64,000 bases of DNA from Lachnospiraceae bacterium UBA3632. Lineage in GTDB: Bacteria > Bacillota > Clostridia > Lachnospirales > Lachnospiraceae. The DNA lies in the NCBI GenBank assembly GCA_002373975.1, contig DFKZ01000030.1, forward strand, positions 45,632-109,631, given 5' to 3'. This document shows, piece after piece, positions 1 to 9,129 of the stretch (positions within the stretch are counted from its first letter, which is position 1; each line of letters starts with the position of its first letter). Position numbers and translations under genes: made by a program. The notes under the pieces are model-generated. The model had not been told where the DNA came from and made no database searches. It saw nothing but the letters and a program-made list of their open reading frames with translations.

Positions 1-1008
1 AGAGTTTCCGTTGCTTCTGCAGGAAACGATCACCGTCTCGGAGCTAACGAAGCGCCGCCGGCTATCATATCCGTATTCGTAGGAGATGAGCTTGCGGGGG
101 TTCTCAAATCAATAGAAGAAGGCAAAGAGTTTAACGGCGTCGGAAAAACACAGATGGAGATGGGTGCGGAAGTTCTTCCCCATATCATGAGAGATACCAC
201 CGACAGAAACCGCACATCACCCTTTGCATTCACCGGAAACAAGTTTGAATTCCGTATGCCCGGCTCGGCCATATCCGTTGCAAACGCAAATATCGTGCTC
301 AACACCGCTGTTGCGGAAGCGCTCGAAAAGATTTACGAACAGCTTAAGGATGTACCATCCGAAAGGCTTGATGACGAGATACACGCACTCCTTAAGAAAC
401 TTCTTGACGAGCATAAGAGGGTTATCTTTAACGGAAACGGTTACACCGACGAGTGGATTGAAGAGGCTGAAAGGAGAGGTCTTGATAACCTGAAAAGCCT
501 TCCTGCCGCAATGCCAAGATGGATCTCGGAAAAGAGTATTGATCTTTTCACGAAGCACAAAATATTTACTAAAGAAGAGATCTTCTCCCGGTACGAGATC
601 CTTTTGGAGAATTATTCCAAGACGATCCATATAGAATCTCTCACACTTCAGGAGATGGTGAGAAAAGACTTTATGGAAGGGCTTATCAGCTATCAGAGCG
701 CTGTTGCCGAGGAGGCGGGAAAGAAGAAGGGTCTCTTACCCGATTGTGTATGTGCTCTTGAGACACACATCACGCAAAAGCTGGACTGTCTCTCATCCAA
801 GATATTAAAGTCTCTGGACAGGCTGGCCGAGGATACGGAATCTGCCGAGAAGAAGACGGATGCACTTGAGTGCGCACAGTTCTATCAGGAAACTGTGCTC
901 GGAGATATGGAAGCGCTCCGTTCTTATGTCGATATGGCTGAAAGCATGATCCCTGAGAGCTATCTTCCATACCCGACATACGGAGAAATGCTTTTCGCAT
1001 TAAGATAA
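1..1008 (+). CDS. glnN: Type III glutamine synthetase, C-terminal part (5' truncated by window)
   Basis: Reading frame 1 is open from base 1 to the TAA at 1008, so the start lies outside the window. The first residues carry the conserved GSIII stretch AGNDHRLGANEAPPA, followed by the active-site region DRNRTSPFAFTGNKFEFR near residues 64-81. The rest is the long helical C-terminal region typical of the GlnN class, which is about 700 aa and much larger than GlnA. The enzyme makes glutamine from glutamate, ammonia and ATP in the cytoplasm. Glutamate synthase and PurF follow on the same strand, so one locus both makes and spends glutamine. Only 96 bases separate it from the chosen gltB start, with no clear terminator, so co-transcription is possible. 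Confidence 0.93.
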   Translation, partial: RVSVASAGNDHRLGANEAPPAIISVFVGDELAGVLKSIEEGKEFNGVGKTQMEMGAEVLPHIMRDTTDRNRTSPFAFTGNKFEFRMPGSAISVANANIVLNTAVAEALEKIYEQLKDVPSERLDDEIHALLKKLLDEHKRVIFNGNGYTDEWIEEAERRGLDNLKSLPAAMPRWISEKSIDLFTKHKIFTKEEIFSRYEILLENYSKTIHIESLTLQEMVRKDFMEGLISYQSAVAEEAGKKKGLLPDCVCALETHITQKLDCLSSKILKSLDRLAEDTESAEKKTDALECAQFYQETVLGDMEALRSYVDMAESMIPESYLPYPTYGEMLFALR

Positions 1009-1104
1009 GAAAATCAAACGACAAATAGGTTTTGTCGACGATTGTAAATCTGTTTGAGTTCACCTGCCCCCTTATCGGAGCAGGTGATTGAGGATATCAC
1101 AAAA

Positions 1105-4100
1105 ATGAACGCCACGAATTCAAAAAATCAAAACAAAAAAGTAAAGGGTCAAAGTTTTAATTATGATCTTGAGCATGATGCCTGCGGCATAGGTCTTATC
1201 GTAAATATTGACGGATCAAAGGATTACCGTGTGTTGGACGATGCATTAACGATAGTTGAAAAGCTTGAGCACCGCGCGGGAAAAGACGCAACCGGTCAGG
1301 TAGGAGACGGCGTGGGCATCCTTCTACAGATCTCCCATGAGTTTTTCAAAAAGAGCTGTAAAGAGTGCGGGATTGAGTTGCATGATCAGGGTGACTACGG
1401 AGTGGGAATGTTCTTTCTTCCGCAGGACAAGATCAAAAGAACCTTTGAAATGCGCATGCTGGAAGTCATAGTTGAAAAGGAGGGATTGAATTTTCTTGGA
1501 TGGAGAGAGGTTCCCGTAAAGAAAGATATTCTCGGTAAAGCGGCCATTGACTGCATGCCGTATATTGCACAGTGTTTTGTGGAGAGGCCGGATGATCTTG
1601 AGAGGGGTTATGAATTTGACAGGCGTCTTTATGTGATAAGACGCGAGTTTGAACAAAGCTCGGAAGATACATATATCTGCTCGTTTTCTTCAAGGACCAT
1701 CGTATACAAAGGTATGTTTCTTGTGGGACAGCTCAGGGCATTCTACGACGATCTGCGCAGCAAGGAATACAAAACAGCTATCGCGCTGGTACATTCAAGG
1801 TTTTCGACCAACACTACTCCCTCATGGAATCGCGCCCATCCCTACAGGATGATCGCCCACAACGGAGAGATCAACACAATAAGAGGAAATGCAGACCGTA
1901 TGCTGGCACGTCAGGAGACTATGACACCTTCCTTCGACGAAAAGGACGCCGATAAGATATTTCCTGTTATATCCAACTCGGGATCGGATTCGGCCATGCT
2001 GGATAACACCTTGGAATTTCTTTATATGAACGGAATCGATCTTCCCCTTGCCATGATGATCACCATTCCGGAACCCTGGAAGCATAATTATTTTATGAAA
2101 CAGGAGAAGAAGGATTTTTATCATTATTATGCCACTATGATGGAGCCGTGGGACGGACCGGCTGCCATACTTTTCACAGACGGTGAAGTGGTGGGGGCCA
2201 CTCTCGACAGAAATGGCCTAAGGCCATCCAGATATTATGTAACGGACGATGGCAGACTGATCCTGAGCTCGGAAGTGGGAGTGCTTGATATCCCTGCAGA
2301 GCATATCGTAAAAAAATCGCGCCTGTCACCCGGAAGGATCCTGCTGGTGGACACAAATCAGAAGAGGATCATTTCGGATGAGGAGTGTAAGGAAAAGTAT
2401 GCCACAGCCAAGCCTTACGGAGAGTGGCTCGATCAGAGCCTTCTGCATCTTAAGAATCTTGGAATACCTAATCATAAAGTACCGCAGCATTTTCAGGAGC
2501 TGAGGGACAGGCTTTATAAGGTGTTTGGTTATACCTATGAGGATGTAAAGGAACAGATCCTTCCGATGGCGGAAAACGGCATCGAACCGACAGCATCAAT
2601 GGGACATGATGTTCCCCTTGCAGTCCTCTCAAATATGCATCCGCCGCTTTTCCACTACTTTAAGCAGCAGTTTGCTCAGGTTACAAATCCTCCAATTGAT
2701 TCTCTCAGGGAAAAAGTCGTAACTGACACGACTGTCTATATTGGGTCGGACGGAGATCTGCTGGTGGAGAAAAGCGGTAACTGCCGTGTGCTTGAAATAG
2801 AACACCCGATTCTTACCGGTGTTGATCTGATGAAGATAAAGTCGCTTGACAGACCGGGATTTGGGTCGGAGGTCGTATCACTTTTATACTACAAGAACAC
2901 TTCCCTGGAAAAAGCACTGGACCAGCTAAATGTGGCGGTTGACAGGGCTGTGCTTCTCGGGAAGAACATAATAATCCTGTCGGACAGAGGAGTGGATGAG
3001 AATCATGTTCCGATCCCCTCACTTCTGGCAGTATCATCGCTGGAACAGCATCTTGTCCGTACCAGAAAAAGGACAGCTGTGTCAATTATTCTGGAGAGCG
3101 GCGAGGTGAGGGATGTTCATCAGACAGCGGCACTGATGGGCTACGGTGTGAGAGCGCTTCATCCCTATCTGGCACACGAGTGTATCGGAGAGCTGATAGA
3201 CAGCGGACTTTTGGACAAGGATTACACAACGGCAGTGGATGATTACAACCGCGCACTCCTTGGCGGAGTGGTCAAGATCGCGGCCAAAATGGGAATCTCG
3301 ACTCTTCAGTCGTACCAGTCGGCCAGGATCTTTGAGGCGGTAGGTCTTTCAAAAGAACTGATAGATAAATACTTCACGGGAACGGTCTGTCATGTCGGAG
3401 GAATAGGGCTGAAGGAGCTGCAGGAAGATGTGGCATACAGACATGACAAAGCCTTCGATCCGCTGGGACTTCCGGTTGATGAAAGGCTTGACAGTGTGGG
3501 ATTTCACGGCTTGAGAAGCGGCGGAGATAAAGAGGATCATCTGTACAGTCCGGAGATAATCGTTACTCTTCAGCAGTCTGTAAGGACGGGAGATTATGAG
3601 AAGTTCCGAAGCTATACAGACATGGTAGATGACGAAAAGCATCCCCATACTCTCAGAAGTCTGTTTGATATTATTCCCGCAGGAGAACCTGTTCCGATCG
3701 AGGAGGTTGAGCCGGTTGAATCTATCGTAAAGCGCTTTCAGACAGGAGCCATGTCCTATGGTTCTCTTTCACAGGAAGCACATGAAACCCTTGCAACCGC
3801 TATGAACCGGCTGGGCGGAAGGTCAAACACCGGAGAGGGTGGAGAGATGCGTGACCGATTCGGAACGGAGAAGAACAGCGCGGTTAAGCAGGTGGCATCA
3901 GGCCGGTTCGGCGTGACAAGCGAGTATCTCGGAAGCGCTAAAGAGATCCAGATCAAGATGGCGCAGGGTGCAAAGCCCGGAGAGGGAGGCCATCTCCCCG
4001 GAAGAAAGGTTTACCCATGGGTAGCGGAGACCCGTTTTTCAACTCCGGGAGTATCTCTGATCTCACCTCCGCCACACCATGACATTTATTCGATAGAAGA

Positions 4101-5694
4101 TCTGGCACAACTTATATATGATCTTAAAAATGCGAACAGAGGGGCTCGAATATCAGTAAAACTGGTGTCTGAAGCCGGTGTTGGAACAATCGCATCGGGC
4201 GTAGCAAAAGCCGGGGCAGATGTCATTTTGATCTCCGGATATGATGGAGGAACCGGAGCGGCTCCAATTTCATCCATACACCATGCGGGATTGCCATGGG
4301 AAGTAGGACTTGCCGAGGCACATGCAAGTCTTGTAGAGAACGGACTTAGGGAAAATGTGGTGCTGGAGACGGACGGAAAGCTTATGAGCGGTAAGGACGT
4401 GGCAATGGCAGCACTTCTGGGAGCAGAGGAATTCGGATTTGCAACAGCACCTCTTGTATGTATGGGGTGCATGATGATGCGTGTATGTTCAAAGGATACA
4501 TGTCCTGCCGGGATCGCAACCCAGAGTGAAGAGCTCCGAAAGCGCTTTGCCGGAAAACCTGAGCATGTTATGAATTTCATGCTTTTTATCGCCAGACAGC
4601 TCCGGGAGATAATGGCACAGCTCGGCTTCAGAAGCCTGGATGAGATGATAGGAAGGAGCGACCTTCTCAGAAAGAAAGAAGCTCACGCATCCGAGAGAGC
4701 GGGTGTGATTGATATATCTTATATCCTTCAGGGAAACAAGAGGATATCAGGTGAATCAAAACCTGTTCATTATATGGGTTCAAAGAAGGATCCTCTGGGA
4801 CTTGAAAAGTCAAAGGATGTTACTGTACTTCTTCCGGCCCTGAAGGAGTTGTTTGAAGGGAAGGTAAAGGATAAAAAGATACAGGACATAAAAAAGACAT
4901 CGGTGTCGGTAAAAGTCACGAGTACAGACAGAGCATTCGGTACTATTCTTGGAAGTGAAGTGACTAAAAAGTTCGGGAACGCCCTTCCCGAAGATACTGT
5001 CACGATCAACGCTGAAGGAGGCGGAGGACAGTCATTCGGCGCTTTTCTTCCAAAAGGTGTGACCATAAGGCTTTCGGGGGATGCCAACGATGGCTTTGGA
5101 AAAGGCCTGTCAGGCGGAAAACTGATTGTAACCCCGCCCGCAGCGTCCACATTTGTTGCATCGGACAGTGTGATCGTCGGAAATGTGGCCCTGTATGGAG
5201 CTACATCGGGAAAAGCTTATTTCAGTGGAGTAGCGGGAGAAAGATTCTGTGTAAGGAATTCAGGAGCCGTAGCAGTGGCTGAAGGATGCGGTGATCACGG
5301 TCTTGAGTATATGACGGGAGGAAGAGCGGTGATCCTGGGTATGACCGGCAAGAACTTCGCTGCAGGAATGAGCGGAGGGATTGCTTACGTACTCGACAGA
5401 GAGCACACACTTTACTTGCGGACAAACAAGGATATGGTTTCGCTTACTGAGGTGTCGGAAAAGTACGATATCCTGGAGCTGGAAGATATCCTTAAGGACT
5501 ATGTAAAAGAGACTGCATCGGAACTGGGTAAAGAGATACTAGGACACTTTGAAGAGTATCTGCCGGATTTCAAGAAAGTGGTCCCCAATGATTATCAAAA
5601 GATGCAGACGCTCATAGGACGGTTTGAAGAACAGGGAATACCGCATGAGAAGGCTGTTCTCGAGGCTTTTGAGGAGATGAGCAAAAATGGGTAA
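1105..5694 (+). CDS. gltB: Glutamate synthase (GOGAT), large subunit
   Basis: About 1529 aa, the normal size for GltB. Transfers the amide nitrogen of glutamine to 2-oxoglutarate. Order: a short propeptide, then the catalytic Cys27 in DACGIG that starts the class II glutaminase domain, a central domain, the FMN-binding synthase barrel (KPGEGGHLPG, GYDGGTGAAP), the 3Fe-4S cysteine motif in GCMMMRVCSKDTCPAG, and the C-terminal GXGXG beta-helix (EGGGGQSFG). The ATG at 1105 has GAGG 11 bases upstream. The frame extends to a TTG at 1054, which I judge less likely. The 3' end overlaps gltD by 8 bases, implying translational coupling. Confidence 0.96.
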   Translation: MNATNSKNQNKKVKGQSFNYDLEHDACGIGLIVNIDGSKDYRVLDDALTIVEKLEHRAGKDATGQVGDGVGILLQISHEFFKKSCKECGIELHDQGDYGVGMFFLPQDKIKRTFEMRMLEVIVEKEGLNFLGWREVPVKKDILGKAAIDCMPYIAQCFVERPDDLERGYEFDRRLYVIRREFEQSSEDTYICSFSSRTIVYKGMFLVGQLRAFYDDLRSKEYKTAIALVHSRFSTNTTPSWNRAHPYRMIAHNGEINTIRGNADRMLARQETMTPSFDEKDADKIFPVISNSGSDSAMLDNTLEFLYMNGIDLPLAMMITIPEPWKHNYFMKQEKKDFYHYYATMMEPWDGPAAILFTDGEVVGATLDRNGLRPSRYYVTDDGRLILSSEVGVLDIPAEHIVKKSRLSPGRILLVDTNQKRIISDEECKEKYATAKPYGEWLDQSLLHLKNLGIPNHKVPQHFQELRDRLYKVFGYTYEDVKEQILPMAENGIEPTASMGHDVPLAVLSNMHPPLFHYFKQQFAQVTNPPIDSLREKVVTDTTVYIGSDGDLLVEKSGNCRVLEIEHPILTGVDLMKIKSLDRPGFGSEVVSLLYYKNTSLEKALDQLNVAVDRAVLLGKNIIILSDRGVDENHVPIPSLLAVSSLEQHLVRTRKRTAVSIILESGEVRDVHQTAALMGYGVRALHPYLAHECIGELIDSGLLDKDYTTAVDDYNRALLGGVVKIAAKMGISTLQSYQSARIFEAVGLSKELIDKYFTGTVCHVGGIGLKELQEDVAYRHDKAFDPLGLPVDERLDSVGFHGLRSGGDKEDHLYSPEIIVTLQQSVRTGDYEKFRSYTDMVDDEKHPHTLRSLFDIIPAGEPVPIEEVEPVESIVKRFQTGAMSYGSLSQEAHETLATAMNRLGGRSNTGEGGEMRDRFGTEKNSAVKQVASGRFGVTSEYLGSAKEIQIKMAQGAKPGEGGHLPGRKVYPWVAETRFSTPGVSLISPPPHHDIYSIEDLAQLIYDLKNANRGARISVKLVSEAGVGTIASGVAKAGADVILISGYDGGTGAAPISSIHHAGLPWEVGLAEAHASLVENGLRENVVLETDGKLMSGKDVAMAALLGAEEFGFATAPLVCMGCMMMRVCSKDTCPAGIATQSEELRKRFAGKPEHVMNFMLFIARQLREIMAQLGFRSLDEMIGRSDLLRKKEAHASERAGVIDISYILQGNKRISGESKPVHYMGSKKDPLGLEKSKDVTVLLPALKELFEGKVKDKKIQDIKKTSVSVKVTSTDRAFGTILGSEVTKKFGNALPEDTVTINAEGGGGQSFGAFLPKGVTIRLSGDANDGFGKGLSGGKLIVTPPAASTFVASDSVIVGNVALYGATSGKAYFSGVAGERFCVRNSGAVAVAEGCGDHGLEYMTGGRAVILGMTGKNFAAGMSGGIAYVLDREHTLYLRTNKDMVSLTEVSEKYDILELEDILKDYVKETASELGKEILGHFEEYLPDFKKVVPNDYQKMQTLIGRFEEQGIPHEKAVLEAFEEMSKNG

Positions 5695-7213
5695 GTTAAC
5701 CGGATTTATAGAAGTAGACAGAAAGGAATGTCCAAAGGTCACTCCGGAAAAGAGGATAGAGAGCTTTGAGGAGTTTTATACCTCCCTGTCCCCGGAGGAG
5801 AGGCGACGCCAGGCCTCGAAGTGCATGAACTGCGGAGTCCCTTTTTGCCAGTCGGCGATGAAGCTGTCGGGCATGGTGGTGGGGTGCCCGCTTCACAACC
5901 TTATCCCGGAGTGGAATGACGAACTCTACAAGGGGCACGAGAAGCATGCTTTCGAGAGGCTTCTTAAGACAAACAATTTCCCGGAATTTACAGGAAGAGT
6001 GTGCCCGGCCCTGTGTGAAAAAGCCTGCATGTGCGGCCAGTGGGGCGAAGCGGTAACGGTTCATGACAACGAAAAGTATATTATAGAAAACGCATATGAG
6101 AAGGGATTCATGAAGCCGAATCCGCCCAGGAAAAGAAGTGGAAAAAGAGTTGCCGTAATCGGAAGCGGACCTTCCGGACTGGCAACCGCCGATCAGTTAA
6201 ACCACAGAGGACACAGTGTTACCGTATTTGAACGGGAGGATCGGATAGGCGGTCTTCTCATGTACGGCATCCCCAATATGAAACTTGACAAATCTGTCAT
6301 ATCAAGGCGCCAAAAAATCATGGAGGTGGAAGGAGTAGAGTTTCGGACAGGATGCGATGTGGGGTCAAAGGAATTTCCCGTAAAGGATATTCTGAAAGAA
6401 TATGACGCAGTCGTGCTGTGCTGCGGCGCTAAGAAAGCAAGAGAGCTGGCAGTTGCCAAAGCAGAAACAAAAGAAGAAACATCCTCAGGTCTGGTTACAG
6501 GCGCTTATTATGCTGTGGATTATCTCACCCGAATTACGAAACAGGTTTTGGAGAGCGGTATTAAGGATGCGGGTCACCTTAACGAACCTGTAGTTTTCCC
6601 CGACTTGCCCAAAACTCCCTGTGCAAAAGGGAAGAACGTGGTCGTGGTAGGCGGCGGGGATACCGGCAATGACTGCATCGGAACGGTGATCCGGCAAGGC
6701 TGTAAAACGGTGACCGCGTTGGAAATGATGCCCAAACCTCCCATAACAAGAGCGGAAAGCAACCCCTGGCCGGAGTGGCCAAAGGTGCTGAAGACCGATT
6801 ACGGACATGAGGAAGCGATCACTAAATTCGGAGAAGATCCCAGAGTATTTGAGACTACAGTAAAAAGAGTGATAACCGACAAGAAGGGTACACTTAAGGC
6901 TATCGAAACTGTCAGGCTTTCCTGGGCTAACGGAAAGCCTGAGGAGGTACCCGGCTCGGAGAAGGAGCTTCCCTGCGAAATGCTTCTTATCGCGGCAGGA
7001 TTTGTCGGATGCGAAAGTTATACAGCAGAGAGTTTTGGAGTTAAACTCACTAACAGGGGCGTGGTAGAAACCTCCGAAGGAGCTTATGCCACAAGTGTTC
7101 CCGGAGTATTTACCGCAGGAGATATGCACAGAGGGCAGTCACTTGTTGTGTGGGCGATAGCGGAGGGACGGGCCTGCGCCAGGGAAGTGGATAAGTATCT
7201 TATCGGGTATTAA
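5687..7213 (+). CDS. gltD: Glutamate synthase, small subunit
   Basis: 508 aa, the normal family size. Supplies electrons from NADPH to GltB through FAD and two 4Fe-4S clusters. The N-terminal cluster-binding cysteines are visible: C46, C49, C54 and C67 (CMNCGVPFC) and C106, C110, C114 and C116 (CPALCEKACMC). The FAD Rossmann motif GSGPSG is near residue 157, and the NADPH-binding fold VVGGGDTGNDC follows in the second half. A C-terminal AGDMHRGQSLVVWAI segment closes the FAD domain. Its ATG lies inside the gltB stop region, so the two subunits are translationally coupled. Confidence 0.96.
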   Translation: MGKLTGFIEVDRKECPKVTPEKRIESFEEFYTSLSPEERRRQASKCMNCGVPFCQSAMKLSGMVVGCPLHNLIPEWNDELYKGHEKHAFERLLKTNNFPEFTGRVCPALCEKACMCGQWGEAVTVHDNEKYIIENAYEKGFMKPNPPRKRSGKRVAVIGSGPSGLATADQLNHRGHSVTVFEREDRIGGLLMYGIPNMKLDKSVISRRQKIMEVEGVEFRTGCDVGSKEFPVKDILKEYDAVVLCCGAKKARELAVAKAETKEETSSGLVTGAYYAVDYLTRITKQVLESGIKDAGHLNEPVVFPDLPKTPCAKGKNVVVVGGGDTGNDCIGTVIRQGCKTVTALEMMPKPPITRAESNPWPEWPKVLKTDYGHEEAITKFGEDPRVFETTVKRVITDKKGTLKAIETVRLSWANGKPEEVPGSEKELPCEMLLIAAGFVGCESYTAESFGVKLTNRGVVETSEGAYATSVPGVFTAGDMHRGQSLVVWAIAEGRACAREVDKYLIGY

Positions 7214-7227
7214 CATTGAGGTGTTTG

Positions 7228-8598
7228 ATGGAAGAAATAAAAGAAGAATGCGGCGTTTTCGGAATATGGTCCCCTGACAAAAGAGCGCTTCCTTACACAG
7301 TGGCGGTGGGTCTTACCGCTCTGCAGCACAGAGGTCAGGAAGCTGCGGGAATGGCTATAAACGAAGACCGGAATATCAGGTATCACAAAGCACCGGGACT
7401 TGTCAGTGAAGTATTCCCTTCACCGCAGCTGGAGGCTCTGGGGTGTGGACAGATAGCAGTGGGGCATGTCAGGTATGCAACCACGGGTGGCGGCAGTGCA
7501 CTGAACGCCCAGCCCATGGTGGTCCGCCATGTGAAGGGTCAGCTTGCGCTCTGCCACAACGGCAATCTGACCAACAGTGTTGAGCTCAGAAGAGAGCTTG
7601 AGCTTAAGGGATGCATTTTCCAGACAACAAGTGACACGGAAGTCATATCTTATATCATTACACAAAAAAGGCTCCTTAATCCTTCAATAGAAACTGCTCT
7701 TGAGGCGGCGATGAAAGAGATAAAGGGAGCCTATTCCCTTGTTTTGACCTCACCTACGAAGCTCATGGCATGCAGGGATCCTCTGGGTATGAGGCCGCTT
7801 GTAATGGGAAGGACGCCTGACGGATGCGTAGTTTTTGCCTCGGAGAGCTGTGCGCTTGACGCTGTGGGAGCGGTGCCGGAAAGGGACTTAAAGCCCGGAG
7901 AGATAGTGGTGTGCGACACCGGCGGAGTAAGGAGTATAGAGACCTATTGTGATAAAACTAAGCCGAAACTCTGCGTGTTTGAGTATATTTATTTTTCGAG
8001 GCCGGATTCGGTGATAGAAGGAGTGTGTGTGCATGATGCGCGTACACGGGCAGGGCACTTCCTGGCAAAGAATCATCCCGCAGATGCCGATATTGTGATC
8101 GGAGTACCGGATTCGGGGCTCGATGCTGCGCTCGGATATGCGGAAGAGTCCGGAATCCCTTATGGAATAGGACTCATAAAGAACAAATACATAGGACGCA
8201 CTTTTATTGCCCCGGATCAAAATCTGCGGGAAAATCTGGTCCGTCTGAAAATGGGAGCAGTGCCATCCACGATTAAGGGTAAGAGGGTTGTACTGGTGGA
8301 TGATTCCATTGTGAGAGGAACAACATCGGAGAGAATTGTAAGGATGATCAGAGATGCGGGTGCGAAAGAAGTCCATATGCGTATATCTTCGCCGCCGTTT
8401 CTCAATCCCTGTTATTACGGAACCGATGTTGATTCCCGCGAGAATCTCATAGCGGTTCATCATTCAAATGATGAGATCTGCAAAATGATCGGAGCGGATT
8501 CGCTTGGATTTTTATCTGTCGAGGATGCGAGAAAGCTGGCGGGATCAGATCCCGATCACTTCTGCGCCGCCTGCTTCGACGGGAAATATCCGGTGTGA
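7228..8598 (+). CDS. purF: Amidophosphoribosyltransferase (first step of purine synthesis)
   Basis: About 456 aa. Makes phosphoribosylamine from PRPP and glutamine. The class II glutaminase nucleophile is Cys8 (EECGVFG), exposed after removal of a short propeptide. LQHRGQEAAG is the glutamine-site motif and VVLVDDSIVRGTTS is the PRPP loop. Cysteines in KLCVFEYIYF, NPCYYG and FCAACF match the ligands of the structural 4Fe-4S cluster of the Bacillus-type enzyme. The ATG at 7228 sits 6 bases after GAGG; an in-frame TTG at 7216 contains that ribosome site and is rejected. It is 14 bases after gltD, an unusual place for purF, which normally lies in a pur operon. Confidence 0.95.
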   Translation: MEEIKEECGVFGIWSPDKRALPYTVAVGLTALQHRGQEAAGMAINEDRNIRYHKAPGLVSEVFPSPQLEALGCGQIAVGHVRYATTGGGSALNAQPMVVRHVKGQLALCHNGNLTNSVELRRELELKGCIFQTTSDTEVISYIITQKRLLNPSIETALEAAMKEIKGAYSLVLTSPTKLMACRDPLGMRPLVMGRTPDGCVVFASESCALDAVGAVPERDLKPGEIVVCDTGGVRSIETYCDKTKPKLCVFEYIYFSRPDSVIEGVCVHDARTRAGHFLAKNHPADADIVIGVPDSGLDAALGYAEESGIPYGIGLIKNKYIGRTFIAPDQNLRENLVRLKMGAVPSTIKGKRVVLVDDSIVRGTTSERIVRMIRDAGAKEVHMRISSPPFLNPCYYGTDVDSRENLIAVHHSNDEICKMIGADSLGFLSVEDARKLAGSDPDHFCAACFDGKYPV

Positions 8599-8620
8599 GA
8601 GATAAAATGAAAAGATATTG

Positions 8621-9082
8621 TTAAAAATCAAAGAATCTTTCCAGTGCCGACAGGATCCTTTCGGAATCATTCTTTGTAAGGTATGCTTTTGAATCAAAAA
8701 TAAGAAAATCCCGATCGGGAGAACTTTGAATCGTTATCGGTTTCATTATGCCGCGCAGGTATACCTGAGCGATATGGTTTGCGCAAATGCGACAGTCGTA
8801 GAGGTCCTTCAGAACCTCAGCTCCGGAGATATCCGGCAGGTCTTTAAGCTGCAGCTTTTCACGGATATAGAGATGTAATATCCGCGCTGCATCGGAGCGT
8901 TTTATATTATTGTCCGCTCCCGAAATATCCTGAGCCTCGAGCCATCCTTCGCTGTATGCGATGCTTGGGATGTCGCCCGGGGCTCTGTTTTTATCGGTTA
9001 TTCCGTATAGCGTTGTCACAAATTCAGATACAGAAATGTATTCTGTATTATTTGGGTCATGCATATTATTGTAATGAATCAT
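8621..9082 (-). CDS. Small protein with SLH-like repeats, function unknown
   Basis: 153 aa, last gene of the minus-strand run. Segments around IKRSDAARILHLYI and AYLTKNDSERILSAL, together with DISGAEVLKDLYDC and VYLRGIMKP, resemble the spacing of S-layer homology repeats (short helix, turn, then a R/K-x-[DE]-[AS]-x-R-x-L helix). I see no signal peptide or membrane segment, so a wall-binding role is doubtful; SLH-like cytosolic domains also occur. Start uncertain: GAGGA directly abuts the first ATG, and a second ATG six codons later is too far from it. The gene lies 47 bases downstream of the alpha-galactosidase and is probably co-transcribed with it. Confidence 0.55.
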   Translation of the reverse strand: MIHYNNMHDPNNTEYISVSEFVTTLYGITDKNRAPGDIPSIAYSEGWLEAQDISGADNNIKRSDAARILHLYIREKLQLKDLPDISGAEVLKDLYDCRICANHIAQVYLRGIMKPITIQSSPDRDFLIFDSKAYLTKNDSERILSALERFFDF

Positions 9083-9129
9083 TCCTCATGCTTTTTGCAT
9101 TTCTGCCATGCTTTAGGCAGAGCATAACA

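Noticed and set aside
217..630. 137-codon minus-strand frame inside glutamine synthetase
   Set aside because: It lies entirely opposite a conserved enzyme, has no recognisable domain and no ribosome site.
1054..1104. TTG start for gltB, adding 17 residues
   Set aside because: The added residues are not part of the family's N-terminus, and the ATG at 1105 with GAGG fits the short propeptide before Cys27 better.
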